A DNA stretch of 64,000 bases from Flavobacteriaceae bacterium UJ101 (GTDB lineage: Bacteria > Bacteroidota > Bacteroidia > Flavobacteriales > UJ101): NCBI GenBank assembly GCA_001880285.1, contig CP016269.1, forward strand, positions 1,002,501-1,066,500, given 5' to 3'. Positions 48,288 through 57,302 of the stretch are shown here, in pieces. How positions within the stretch are numbered: the first letter of the stretch is position 1; the number at the start of each line of letters is the position of its first letter. Both the position numbers and the translations under genes were made by a program. The notes under the pieces are model-generated. The model saw only the letters and a list, made by a program, of their open reading frames with translations. It made no database searches and was not told the DNA's origin.

Positions 48288-50672
48288 TTAGTCTTTGAAT
48301 TCAATTTTAGTTCCTAAACTTCTAATATATGCAATCAATGCAATCACTTCACTGTTGGAAATCTGCTCTTTATATTCTTGAGCTAACTTATTAGTAAGTT
48401 TTTCCATTTCAATATTTTTAGCATCTAGTTTCTTATCGATAGCCTTGATTTCAGCTTCAACCTTTTTGTATTCAGGAGATCCTTCTTCTAATCCAGCTAG
48501 CTCATCCTCTAAATCAGCTTGAGGATCTACTAATGTTTCTATAATTTGATGCTCTAAATCTTTTATTTGAGTCAACCCAGCAGCCTCTTCGTAAAACTTA
48601 ACCGGTTCAGAAGTACCATCTGCCATTAATAAATTAAAGATTTCTTCTCTTTGTTCATCTATCCAAACTTCTGCATCTTGAATATCTTCGTCGGTATAAG
48701 GAACTCCAAGACTACGTAATGTTTCCATTTTGTCTTGTGCCTGACTTATATCCAACGTATTAGCTAACAACCACGGATATGCAGGCATAATAGATGCTTC
48801 TTCAACATAACGAGGATTAATAAAGTGTTTATAATGCCAAGCTGGATTCGGGTTACGAGCTCCTTCAAATCCTAAATCAGGTCCAGTTCTTCTTGATCCC
48901 CATAAGAATGGATGATCATAAATAAACATTTCTGATTTAGAGAAACCTAATTCTGGAGTAGAGTAACGTTTTACTTCGTCACGGAATGGACGAACCATCT
49001 GTGAATGACAAGCATTACATCCTTCTTTAATATAGATATCACGCCCTTCTACTTCTAAAGGTGTTAATGTGTTTACGATAACTTCATCACTTTTGAAATC
49101 ACTTAATAATGTAGGAGCAACTTCAATTAATGATCCTATCAATAATGCGATAGCAGAACCAATAGATAATTGAACTGGCATTCTTTCTAACCAAGTATGG
49201 AATCCTTCTCCAGATTGTCTTGGTGTTCCTTTATTAATAGCAGGAGCTTCAACTTCTTCATTTGATGTAAACGATCCTTTTGAAACTGTTTTCCATACGT
49301 TTACAATCATGATGATACTACCTGTCAAGTATAGTACACCTCCGATTGCACGTATAATATACATAGGCTTAACAATAGTTAAAGTTTCAAGGAAGTTTTT
49401 ATTTGCTAATGTTCCTTGTGGTGTAAATTCTGATAACATTTGATATTCTGCAAATCCAGCCCAATAGATTGGAATTACATATAAAATAATACCTAATGTT
49501 GCTAACCAGAAATGGGCATTAGCCATACCTACTGAATGTAGTTTAGTATTCCACATTTTTGGAACTAAGTAATACGTCATACCAAAAATAATCATACCAT
49601 TCCATCCAAGAGCACCAACGTGAACGTGTGCAATTACCCAGTTAGTAAAGTGTCCTATTGTATTTAATGTTTTTGTAGCTAATAATGGTCCTTCAAAAGT
49701 TGCCATACCATAACATGTTAAAGCTACAACAAAGAATTTTAAAATAGGATCTTTAGCTACTTTATCCCAAGCACCACGTAAAGTTAATAATCCGTTTAAC
49801 ATACCTCCCCAAGATGGAGCAATTAACATGATCGAGAATACAGTTCCTAGAACCTGTGTCCAGTTAGGTAATGCGGTATATAATAAGTGGTGAGGACCTG
49901 CCCAGATATAAATAAAAATTAATGACCAAAAGTGAATAATTGATAATTTATACGAGAATACAGGTCTATTAGCTGCTTTAGGTACAAAATAGTACATAAG
50001 ACCTAACACTGGAGTAGTTAAAAAGAAAGCTACTGCATTATGTCCATACCACCATTGCATTAAAGCATCTTGAACTCCAGCGTAAGCAGAGTATGATTTC
50101 CATAAAGAAACTGGTAATTCTAAATTATTAAATATATGTAAAATGGCTACAGCAAAGAATGTTGCAATGTAAAACCAAATAGCTACATATAAATGGTGTA
50201 CTCTTCTTTTAAAGATAGTACCAAACATGTTAATTCCAAAGATGACCCAAACCACTGTGATTAGGATATCAATTGGCCATTCGTGTTCAGCATATTCTTT
50301 AGAGGTATTGATTCCTAAAAAGAAGGTTACTACTACTAATACGATCATAATTTGCCATCCCCAGAAGTTTGCCCAACTCAAGGCATCACTATACATTCTG
50401 GTTTTAAGCAATCGTTGCATGGAGTAATAAACCCCTGCGAAAATAGCATTTCCAACGAATGCGAAAATTACGGCACTGGTATGCAACATTCTTAAACGAC
50501 CGTATCCTAACGGCGCTACGTTTTGACCAAAAATATCTTGCCATAAATCTGGGTAAAACAATAGAGAAGCGACTGTAACTCCTAGAAGGAATCCAACTAC
50601 TCCCCAAAAAATTGTGGCATACAAAAAATACTTGACAATCTTGTTGTCGTAACTAAATTTTTGAAGTTCCAT
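48288..50672 (-). CDS. ccoNO: Fused cbb3 cytochrome oxidase subunits I and II (CcoN-CcoO)
   Basis: This 794-residue protein joins the catalytic heme-copper subunit and the mono-heme subunit. Residues about 1-490 are CcoN with 12 or so helices. They include the heme-ligand stretch MLHTSAVIFAFVGNA, the copper-site WWYGHNAVAFFLTTPVLG and a later HVHVGALGWNG. After a further membrane helix (about 500-520), the CcoO domain has the heme c site GCNACHSQMVRP (about 550) with TGPDLGFEGARNP. Near residues 700-770 is a Glu/Lys-rich coiled-coil-like insertion before the final AYIRSLG helix. The fusion is known from Bacteroidota. Confidence 0.94.
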   Translation of the reverse strand: MELQKFSYDNKIVKYFLYATIFWGVVGFLLGVTVASLLFYPDLWQDIFGQNVAPLGYGRLRMLHTSAVIFAFVGNAIFAGVYYSMQRLLKTRMYSDALSWANFWGWQIMIVLVVVTFFLGINTSKEYAEHEWPIDILITVVWVIFGINMFGTIFKRRVHHLYVAIWFYIATFFAVAILHIFNNLELPVSLWKSYSAYAGVQDALMQWWYGHNAVAFFLTTPVLGLMYYFVPKAANRPVFSYKLSIIHFWSLIFIYIWAGPHHLLYTALPNWTQVLGTVFSIMLIAPSWGGMLNGLLTLRGAWDKVAKDPILKFFVVALTCYGMATFEGPLLATKTLNTIGHFTNWVIAHVHVGALGWNGMIIFGMTYYLVPKMWNTKLHSVGMANAHFWLATLGIILYVIPIYWAGFAEYQMLSEFTPQGTLANKNFLETLTIVKPMYIIRAIGGVLYLTGSIIMIVNVWKTVSKGSFTSNEEVEAPAINKGTPRQSGEGFHTWLERMPVQLSIGSAIALLIGSLIEVAPTLLSDFKSDEVIVNTLTPLEVEGRDIYIKEGCNACHSQMVRPFRDEVKRYSTPELGFSKSEMFIYDHPFLWGSRRTGPDLGFEGARNPNPAWHYKHFINPRYVEEASIMPAYPWLLANTLDISQAQDKMETLRSLGVPYTDEDIQDAEVWIDEQREEIFNLLMADGTSEPVKFYEEAAGLTQIKDLEHQIIETLVDPQADLEDELAGLEEGSPEYKKVEAEIKAIDKKLDAKNIEMEKLTNKLAQEYKEQISNSEVIALIAYIRSLGTKIEFKD

Positions 50673-50675
50673 TTC

Positions 50676-50864
50676 TTATAATTTGTCCTTTTTATTTTTC
50701 AAATTTGGTTGTTCTTTTTTTACAGGTTCATCGTCTAATAATATTCGAACAGCTGGTGCATGATCATCATCAAATTGTCCATTGCGAGCACTAACAATAA
50801 AAATGATTAAAAAAATTATTGCTAAACTTAAACTTGCTAATATCATTAAAAACAATATTTCCAT
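50676..50864 (-). CDS. ccoS: cbb3 oxidase maturation protein CcoS
   Basis: This 62-residue single-pass membrane protein (EILFLMILASLSLAIIFLIIF) is followed by the conserved SARNGQFDD and a short polar tail, the CcoS pattern. CcoS is required for cofactor insertion into cbb3 oxidase. It lies three bases before the ccoNO start and 59 after ccoI. Confidence 0.9.
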   Translation of the reverse strand: MEILFLMILASLSLAIIFLIIFIVSARNGQFDDDHAPAVRILLDDEPVKKEQPNLKNKKDKL

Positions 50865-50923
50865 AACTAGAACCGCAAAAATAACTTTTTTTATTAAAGA
50901 AAAGTTAATTTGTATCCATAAAA

Positions 50924-53305
50924 TTACTGAGTTTTTTCAAGTTTACCAACTAAATAAGTGGAAAGCGTTGCGAAAATTACTACCGAGATAGAACTTAGAG
51001 GCATCAAGATGGCTGCAACTAGAGGAGAAAGATAGCCCATAACCGCAAAACTTAACCCAATAACATTATAAAGTAAACTAATAACAAAGCTAGTTTTCAA
51101 AAGGGATACAGCGTATTTTGACATCTGTAATAAAGAAGGTAATTGTTTAAATGATTTTCCATCTAAAATAGCATCACAAGAAGGCGAAAAACTATTAATA
51201 TTATCAGCTATTGAAATACCTGCATCGCTTTGTTTAAGAGCTCCTGCATCGTTTAGCCCATCTCCAATCATCATCACTTTTTTATCCTCTTTTTGTAATT
51301 GTTGAATATAATTCAGTTTATCTTGAGGTGTTTGATTAAAAAAGAGAGGTGTTTTTTCTGACATGATTTTTGTCAGGTTTCCTTTTTCAGAATCATTATC
51401 ACCTGATAAAACAGCTAACTTGAAGTTTCTTTTAAGTCGATTGATTACTTGAGAAACAGAATTTCGATATTTATTTTCAATTTTAAAATAACCTTTGATT
51501 TCATCTTCCTTTTTCACATAAACTTTAGTCTGATTAATTTGAAAATCTAAATCAGTTTCAATAAAAGAGGCTGATCCTAGTTTCCAATTTTCAGAATTTA
51601 CAGTAGCTTGAGAACCTTTCCCAGGGTTTTCCTTAAAATTCTTAATTTCCTCAAGAGGGTTAATATCGTTTAAATGATTGTATACAATTCGGCTTAAAGG
51701 ATGATTGGAGTTTTTTGTAAGAGATTTTATAGCTATTTTGTCAGTTTGAGTTAATTCTTGACCTACAAAAACAACTTTTGCTGTTTCATTTTCAGTGATG
51801 GTTCCTGTTTTATCAAATATGATAGTATCAATTGTGGCCATATTTTCAATAGTAGAAGTATCTTTTACATAAAGACCTCTTTTTGCCATAATTCGCATCA
51901 TATTACCAAAAGTAAAAGGTGCAGAAAGGGCTAAAGCACATGGACATGCTACAATTAAAACTGCCGTTACAATTTCAAATACTCGTGAAGAATCAATAAA
52001 CCACCAAACAACTCCTGTTAGAATTGCAATTAAAATAACAGCAATAGTAAATTTTTTACTTATTCGATCTGTAATTATTTTAAAATTATCTCTTTTTTTG
52101 AAGGCTTTATTATTCCAAAGTTTGGTAAGATAACTTTGATCGATTTCCTTAATAGTTTCTACTTCTATGGCACCTCCTATTTGTTTTCCTCCAGCAAAAA
52201 TTTTATCTCCACTTTTTTTCTCAATTAGACGAGATTCTCCTGTAACAAAACTATTATCAATATTAGCTTCTCCTTTAATTAATATAGCATCTGCAGGTAT
52301 AATTTCTTCATTCCTAATTAAAATCCGATCTCCTTTTTTAAGATCAGATAATATAATATTTTCTTCTTTATCGTTTGAAATTCTTGTAATTGCAATAGGG
52401 TAAAACGATTTATAATCTCGATCAAATGAAAGAAAATTATAGGTGCTTTGTTGAAAATATTTTCCTATCAATAAAAAGAAAACAAAGCCTGCTAAACTAT
52501 CAAAGTATCCATACCCAATTCCTGTAATAACCTCATAACTACTACGAAAGAATAAGGTGAGAATTCCTATTGAAATCGGAACATCAATATTGAAATTATC
52601 ATGTTCAATTCCTTTAAAAGCTGATTTGAAATAATCTTGAGCAGAATATAAAACCACTGGTAAACTCAGAATGAGCATTAGCCAACTAAAGAAAGTTTTG
52701 AAATCACCTTCTAACCATTTAGAATCAGCTCCAACATAATCTGGGAAAGCTAATAACATAATATTTCCTGCACAGAAAAAGGCAACAGCTAGCTGTAACA
52801 TTAACCTTCGGTTAACAAAAATATTTTGCTTCTTCTCTACTGTTTCGAGAGAAACAATAGGTTTATAACCTAATTGTGTTAAAAATTTTGCCAAATCTGA
52901 TAACTGACAATGCTCATTTTCATAAGTAATTGTAATGGTTTTTTTAGTAAAATTTACTTGACACTGCGTAACATGTTCATGAAACTTAGGTAAACTCTCT
53001 AATAACCAAATACATGATGTACAATGAATAACAGGTATAAAAAAAGTCACTACAGTAAATCCACCATCAGAAAAATCTACGATTTGATTGAAAACTTTTT
53101 CAGTATCTAAAAAATTGAATTGTTGAAGGCTTTTTTTATCAGGTTCAATTCCAGGATGTTGATTTAAAGAATAGAATTCAGAAAGGTTATGTTCATTCAA
53201 AATTTCATAAACAGTCTTACAGCCATTGCAACAAAATGCTTTCTCATCTATAAAAAAAAGGTCGTTTTCAGACTCTTTACCACAATGGTAACATGTTTTA
53301 TTCAT
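50924..53305 (-). CDS. ccoI: Copper-type P1B ATPase CcoI/FixI
   Basis: This 793-residue membrane ATPase delivers copper for the cbb3 active site. An N-terminal cysteine-rich zinc-ribbon-like region (CYHCG...FCCNGC) precedes a HMA-like domain with HCTSCIWLLE. The transmembrane metal site is IVACPCALALSAPF, the phosphorylation site is FDKTGTITENE and the hinge is MIGDGLNDAGALKQSD. The extra N-terminal cysteines and position before ccoS-ccoNO identify the FixI type. It is divergent from the Crp/Fnr gene. TAATTTTG at 53359-53352 (minus) is a candidate promoter element. Confidence 0.92.
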   Translation of the reverse strand: MNKTCYHCGKESENDLFFIDEKAFCCNGCKTVYEILNEHNLSEFYSLNQHPGIEPDKKSLQQFNFLDTEKVFNQIVDFSDGGFTVVTFFIPVIHCTSCIWLLESLPKFHEHVTQCQVNFTKKTITITYENEHCQLSDLAKFLTQLGYKPIVSLETVEKKQNIFVNRRLMLQLAVAFFCAGNIMLLAFPDYVGADSKWLEGDFKTFFSWLMLILSLPVVLYSAQDYFKSAFKGIEHDNFNIDVPISIGILTLFFRSSYEVITGIGYGYFDSLAGFVFFLLIGKYFQQSTYNFLSFDRDYKSFYPIAITRISNDKEENIILSDLKKGDRILIRNEEIIPADAILIKGEANIDNSFVTGESRLIEKKSGDKIFAGGKQIGGAIEVETIKEIDQSYLTKLWNNKAFKKRDNFKIITDRISKKFTIAVILIAILTGVVWWFIDSSRVFEIVTAVLIVACPCALALSAPFTFGNMMRIMAKRGLYVKDTSTIENMATIDTIIFDKTGTITENETAKVVFVGQELTQTDKIAIKSLTKNSNHPLSRIVYNHLNDINPLEEIKNFKENPGKGSQATVNSENWKLGSASFIETDLDFQINQTKVYVKKEDEIKGYFKIENKYRNSVSQVINRLKRNFKLAVLSGDNDSEKGNLTKIMSEKTPLFFNQTPQDKLNYIQQLQKEDKKVMMIGDGLNDAGALKQSDAGISIADNINSFSPSCDAILDGKSFKQLPSLLQMSKYAVSLLKTSFVISLLYNVIGLSFAVMGYLSPLVAAILMPLSSISVVIFATLSTYLVGKLEKTQ

Positions 53306-53336
53306 AAATAATACCTGTTATTATCAACAATTTTTG

Positions 53337-53344
53337 TATTTTTG
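53337..53344 (+). promoter_or_regulatory. -7 element for the Crp/Fnr gene
   Basis: TATTTTTG lies 32 bases before the ATG at 53377 in the 71-base divergent gap. No clear TTTG box and no FNR-type TTGAT-N4-ATCAA palindrome is visible in the gap. Confidence 0.4.
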
Positions 53345-53376
53345 ACATACCCAAAATTACAAATAGTTATTTTATA

Positions 53377-54075
53377 ATGACCAAATATACGAAAGTTACA
53401 TGTCGGATGTGTCAAAATTTTAATAATAGCATCTTTAATAAATTAACAGACACTGAAATGGAAGAGTTTAGCGGTTTGAAAAAATCTATATTCTTTCGTA
53501 AGGGTGAGGCTATCTTAGAAGAAGGCCAAAATCCAAAGGGTGTTTTTTGTTTAAAAACAGGGAAATGTAAATTATTTACAAGAGGATTTAATGGAAAAGA
53601 ACAAATACTTCGAATTGTACAATCAGGTGATGTTATCGGATATCGTTCCTTATTAAGTGAAGAACAATTTTCTGCATCAGCTGTTGCTTTAGAAGATACT
53701 TGGGCATGCTTTATTCCTGAGGTATATTTTACAAAAGTCCTAACTCATAACCCTAAATTGAACAAAGAAATCATGAAGGTAGCTATGCACGAACTAGGTG
53801 AAGCTGGTAAACAAATTACAAGCTTAGCACAAAAAACAGTACGTGAAAGATTAGCTGATGAATTTTTACATTTAGAAGATCGAATGGGATTGGATGAGGA
53901 AGGTTTTATTAATATTTCATTGACAAGAGAAGAAATTGCCAATGTGATAGGAACTGCAACTGAATCTGCTATTCGATTAATTTCTGAATTTAAATCAGAT
54001 GGTTTAATTGAGGTAAAAGGAAGGCGTTTTCGACTACTGGATAGGGAAAAACTAAGAAAAATAAGTACATTTTAA
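53377..54075 (+). CDS. Crp/Fnr-family transcriptional regulator next to the cbb3 genes
   Basis: This 232-residue regulator has a cyclic-nucleotide-binding-like beta barrel (FRKGEAILEEGQNPKGVFCL; GDVIGYRSLLSEE), a long dimer helix, and a winged helix-turn-helix (ISLTREEIANVIGTATESAIRLISEFKSDGLIEV). The N-terminal CRMC pair (Cys9, Cys12) recalls FNR, but the third and fourth cluster cysteines of E. coli FNR are not evident. Placement divergent from ccoI suggests it controls the oxidase in response to oxygen or redox state (inference). Confidence 0.88.
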   Translation: MTKYTKVTCRMCQNFNNSIFNKLTDTEMEEFSGLKKSIFFRKGEAILEEGQNPKGVFCLKTGKCKLFTRGFNGKEQILRIVQSGDVIGYRSLLSEEQFSASAVALEDTWACFIPEVYFTKVLTHNPKLNKEIMKVAMHELGEAGKQITSLAQKTVRERLADEFLHLEDRMGLDEEGFINISLTREEIANVIGTATESAIRLISEFKSDGLIEVKGRRFRLLDREKLRKISTF

Positions 54076-54089
54076 AAAGTTAAAAATAA

Positions 54090-54124
54090 AAAAATACCTT
54101 GTAGAATATCTACAAGGTATTTTT
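54090..54124. terminator. Bidirectional terminator between the Crp/Fnr and C1q-like genes
   Basis: A 16-base perfect stem (AAAAATACCTTGTAGA and its complement) with a three-base loop lies between two convergent stops, with A and T tracts on both sides. Confidence 0.82.
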
Positions 54125-54140
54125 TATAGTAATAATTTTC

Positions 54141-54872
54141 TTATAATGTTTGAGAATTAAATTGAACTCTAAATTCGTTAATAATAATATTCTTATCCTC
54201 TAATTCAAATGGTTGTAAAGGAAGCATTTCAAAACGAATAACATCTCCTTTCTTTAAATCTAAAGCTGTAGTTGTTGAAGGACTTTGTAAGTTTACAGCA
54301 GCTGTTACAATAGTACTAGCCAATACAGAATCATTTACATAAACATAAAAAATAGCAGGAGATAATGCTAAAATTGTAGTGGAAAGTGTTACCTCATAAA
54401 TTGAAGTTTCAGGGGCTGTAAAAGTACCCGCAGCTTCATCAAACGCTCCTCCATCTCCAATATTATCAATAACTTCAATATAGTCTTGGAATTTATAAGG
54501 AAATGTTCCGTCAGGATCTCCAAAACGAAGGTTTTCAATTTTTGCTTCACTTAATTGAGTCGTTCTTATATAATTCACAGAGTTCCATTTGGTTCCATCA
54601 TGGAAAAAAATTCCTTTACCATAATTAATCCCACTCTCCGTTAAAGATTCATTTGAATTATACACAAAAAAACCTTCTTTTGGATTTTTTACAGGATTTA
54701 AATCATTATCAATTAATGAATTAAGTTCAACCACAGGTAATCCCATAGCCATATTCTGATCTTCTGATTTTAGATCCAGAAGTGTCTCTGCATCTGGATT
54801 TGCTGTACCAATCCCCACTTGTGCTTTTCCTATTATCCCCATAATAGAAAAGGCTAAAAATAAATTTTTCAT
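54141..54872 (-). CDS. Secreted protein with flavobacterial head module and C1q/TNF-like domain
   Basis: This 243-residue protein has a signal peptide (KNLFLAFSIMGIIGKA). The head module follows: QVGIGTANPDAETLLDLKS, GLPVVEL, KEGFFVYNSN, FFHDGTKWNSV. The last 130 residues show the C1q jelly-roll pattern: AFDEAAGTFTAPETSIYEVT, VYVNDSVLAS, and DLKKGDVIRFEM. Such proteins are abundant and secreted or surface-attached in flavobacteria; roles are mostly unknown. There is no type IX C-terminal domain. It stands alone. Confidence 0.72.
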   Translation of the reverse strand: MKNLFLAFSIMGIIGKAQVGIGTANPDAETLLDLKSEDQNMAMGLPVVELNSLIDNDLNPVKNPKEGFFVYNSNESLTESGINYGKGIFFHDGTKWNSVNYIRTTQLSEAKIENLRFGDPDGTFPYKFQDYIEVIDNIGDGGAFDEAAGTFTAPETSIYEVTLSTTILALSPAIFYVYVNDSVLASTIVTAAVNLQSPSTTTALDLKKGDVIRFEMLPLQPFELEDKNIIINEFRVQFNSQTL

Positions 54873-54996
54873 AACAATATAATTTTTTGATGCAATTATA
54901 TACTCTTTCTGTTATAAAAAAAATTTCACAAAAGTGTTTAACGTAAGTTTAACTGTATTTATAATGTTTCGTTAATGATATTTGAAATAATGTGAA

Positions 54997-55875
54997 TTAT
55001 CCGTTAATTGCTTCCACACTTTCAATTTTTTCAGGAAGAAATTGTTTTAACATAGTTTCAATTCCATTTTTCAATGTAATCGTAGAAGAAGGGCATCCAG
55101 AACAAGCTCCTTGTAATAGTACTTGAACTGTTTTCGACTCCGGAACATATTCAATTAATTCTATATTTCCTCCATCCGCAACAACAGCAGGTTTAACATA
55201 TTCATCTAAAAGTGCCTTTATTGCTTCTTCATCTGAAGTATATTTTTTAGTAGAATTAGAATTATTTTTTACTGTAGGATTTTCTAATTTAACATTTTCT
55301 TTTAAAACCGCTATTCCATCTCTTAATAATTTTGAAATTTCTTCTCTTAATTCTAAAGATACTTCATTCCATTCTACAGTATTGTTTTTAGTAATGGAGA
55401 TATAATTTTCTGTAATAAAAAGTTCCTTCACAAAAGGGAAAATAAATAGTTGTGTTGCAACAGGAGAGATCGAAGCTTCTTCTTTATTCTTAATTTCAAC
55501 CATTCCTTCTATAAGCATTTTATTTGCTACAAATTTCATTACCTCAGGATTTGGTGTCATTTCAGCATAAATAGAAATAGGAATTTGTATGGTTGAATTT
55601 GAAAATAGTCTATTACTTGAAATAGCTTCGTTGATGATATCTTTTAATTCTTCAACAACGTCCTCCCACTTAATTGTATTGGTCTTTTCTAAAGCAATAA
55701 AATTAGCTGTAATATATACTTTTTGTATAAAAGGGAATTGTAATAAAGTTGTCGCTAAAGGAGATTTTGAAGCTTCGTCTTGTGTTGAAAATTCAAAACT
55801 ATCTTTTGTTAAGAGTTCATCATTAACAAATTTTACTATGTTGGGAACAGTTGTGGTTTCGATATATACTGCCAT
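54997..55875 (-). CDS. Nfu-type iron-sulfur scaffold with duplicated N-terminal domain
   Basis: This 292-residue cytoplasmic protein has two tandem Nfu_N-like domains: TTVPNIVKFVNDELL with SPLATTLLQFPFIQKVYIT, then MTPNPEVMKFVANKML with SPVATQLFIFPFVKELFIT. A linker leads to the NifU C-terminal domain VKPAVVADGGNIELIEY with the cluster-binding pair GACSGCPSST. Nfu proteins transfer 4Fe-4S clusters to client enzymes. The two N-terminal units are clearly related to each other, showing internal duplication. It lies 27 bases after murI on the same strand. Confidence 0.9.
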   Translation of the reverse strand: MAVYIETTTVPNIVKFVNDELLTKDSFEFSTQDEASKSPLATTLLQFPFIQKVYITANFIALEKTNTIKWEDVVEELKDIINEAISSNRLFSNSTIQIPISIYAEMTPNPEVMKFVANKMLIEGMVEIKNKEEASISPVATQLFIFPFVKELFITENYISITKNNTVEWNEVSLELREEISKLLRDGIAVLKENVKLENPTVKNNSNSTKKYTSDEEAIKALLDEYVKPAVVADGGNIELIEYVPESKTVQVLLQGACSGCPSSTITLKNGIETMLKQFLPEKIESVEAING

Positions 55876-55902
55876 TCTATTTTTATTAGTGTGTGATTAT
55901 TA

Positions 55903-56718
55903 TTACAAAGATAGTTGTTCTAAATTGATTTTTTTACCAAAAAAGTTCTTAGCCATATTTTCAAAGCTTTTTGTATAGTCAGAAACGTAAAACAAATCTT
56001 CTTCCAAGGAGTACTGGTTATTTAGTAAGTTATTCTTATTCAATTGGTATTTAATATCATTAGCTACAATTAACGGAGAATTAATAATATTAACCTTTCC
56101 TTGATAAAAATTATTTACTTGATTATAGATAATAGGATAATGTGTACATCCCAAAATTAATGAATCAATGTTTTGTAAAGATTTATTAGTCAAGTAGTGC
56201 TCAATAGTCACCTTAGCAATCTCGCTTTTAGCCAAACCTTCTTCTATAATAGGAACTAATAAAGGTGTCGCTAAAGAAGAAACTTTTATATGTTTGTTTA
56301 GTTTTTTGAGTTTCTTATTATAGAATTTTGAATTGACGGTTGCTTGTGTAGCAATAACTCCCATATTAGAATGTAGTTCATAGGCTACTTTGTTTACAAC
56401 AGGATCAATTACATTAAATAATAAAGCTTTATTTCCAACACGTTCTACAATTTCATCCCAAGCATTTGAAGTTGCAGAATTACAAGCAACAACGATAGCT
56501 TTCGCTCCTTGTTTCAAAAAGAAATCAACAATATCAAGTGAATACTTCACCAAGGTTTCTTTTGATTTATCTCCGTAAGGCAAATGGGCTGTATCACCAA
56601 AATAGATAGCTTTTTCGTTTGGCATACATTTTTTTATCGATTGCATAACCGTTAAACCTCCCATACCGGAATCAAATATTCCTATAGGTGCTTGTTGATC
56701 GTTTTGAAGTGTTGACAT
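55903..56718 (-). CDS. murI: Glutamate racemase
   Basis: This enzyme makes D-glutamate for peptidoglycan. It has 271 residues. The two catalytic cysteines are in VVACNSATSNAW and ILGCTHYPI. IGIFDSGMGGLTV opens the first domain, and YFGDTAHLPYGDKS binds substrate. Its ATG (56716-56718) directly follows the T tract of the terminator of the bamA-ompH unit, so expression may rely on readthrough. Nfu follows. Confidence 0.94.
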   Translation of the reverse strand: MSTLQNDQQAPIGIFDSGMGGLTVMQSIKKCMPNEKAIYFGDTAHLPYGDKSKETLVKYSLDIVDFFLKQGAKAIVVACNSATSNAWDEIVERVGNKALLFNVIDPVVNKVAYELHSNMGVIATQATVNSKFYNKKLKKLNKHIKVSSLATPLLVPIIEEGLAKSEIAKVTIEHYLTNKSLQNIDSLILGCTHYPIIYNQVNNFYQGKVNIINSPLIVANDIKYQLNKNNLLNNQYSLEEDLFYVSDYTKSFENMAKNFFGKKINLEQLSL

Positions 56719-56724
56719 AAAAAA

Positions 56725-56748
56725 ACCGTTCCTTTTGTAAAGAACGGT
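56725..56748 (-). terminator. Terminator of the bamA-ompH unit, abutting murI
   Basis: On the minus strand ACCGTTC pairs with GAACGGT around a ten-base loop and is followed by a run of T that ends at the murI ATG. It lies 25 bases after the ompH stop. Confidence 0.75.
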
Positions 56749-56772
56749 AAATTTAATTATTTTAAACTAATT

Positions 56773-57273
56773 TTATTGAATTCCTAATTCTTTTTTCACA
56801 GCAGGTGTTAAATCGTTACCTCCACTTTGAAAAATAATAACACCTTCTCTTGATGAATCTAATACATAATTGATTCCTTGTGCTCTTGCTACTTTATCAA
56901 TTGCAGCTTGTGCTTTATCTAAGATCGGTTGTAATAATTCTCCTCTCTTTTTTTCTACTGCTTGGTAAGCTTGAGCTCTTAATTTTTCAATAGCTTGACC
57001 TTCTGTTTGCATTTCTTGTTGCCATTGAGCTATTTGGTCTTGAGAAGCTGTTTTAGCTTTTTCTTGCAATCCTTTAAACTTTGTTTGTAAAGCTGTTTCT
57101 TTTGCTTTTATATCAGCTTCATATTTTTTTGTTAAAGCTTCCATTTGAGTATCGGCGCTTTTCTTTTCTGGCATGCTTGCGATTACTTCTAAAGCCGACA
57201 CATGTCCTATCTTTTGAGCGAAAGCTCCAATACCTACTAATAAAAACGCTGTTGCTAATACTAATTTTTTCAT
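56773..57273 (-). CDS. OmpH/Skp-family periplasmic chaperone (second copy)
   Basis: This 166-residue protein, from the ATG at 57271-57273, has a signal peptide (KKLVLATAFLLVGIGAFAQ). The mature part begins KIGHVSALEVIASMPE and is mostly a long charged coiled coil, with the strand INYVLDSSREGVIIF near the end, the Skp architecture. Skp trimers hold unfolded outer-membrane proteins on the way to BamA. It lies 29 bases after a related ompH gene downstream of bamA, the usual flavobacterial order. Confidence 0.9.
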   Translation of the reverse strand: MKKLVLATAFLLVGIGAFAQKIGHVSALEVIASMPEKKSADTQMEALTKKYEADIKAKETALQTKFKGLQEKAKTASQDQIAQWQQEMQTEGQAIEKLRAQAYQAVEKKRGELLQPILDKAQAAIDKVARAQGINYVLDSSREGVIIFQSGGNDLTPAVKKELGIQ

Positions 57274-57302
57274 ATTCAAATTTTAATTATTCTTAATTTA
57301 TT

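Noticed and set aside
53306-53376. FNR-type operator between ccoI and the Crp/Fnr gene
   Set aside because: I looked for TTGAT-N4-ATCAA or a close palindrome and found only weak AT-only inverted repeats, so I do not call a site.
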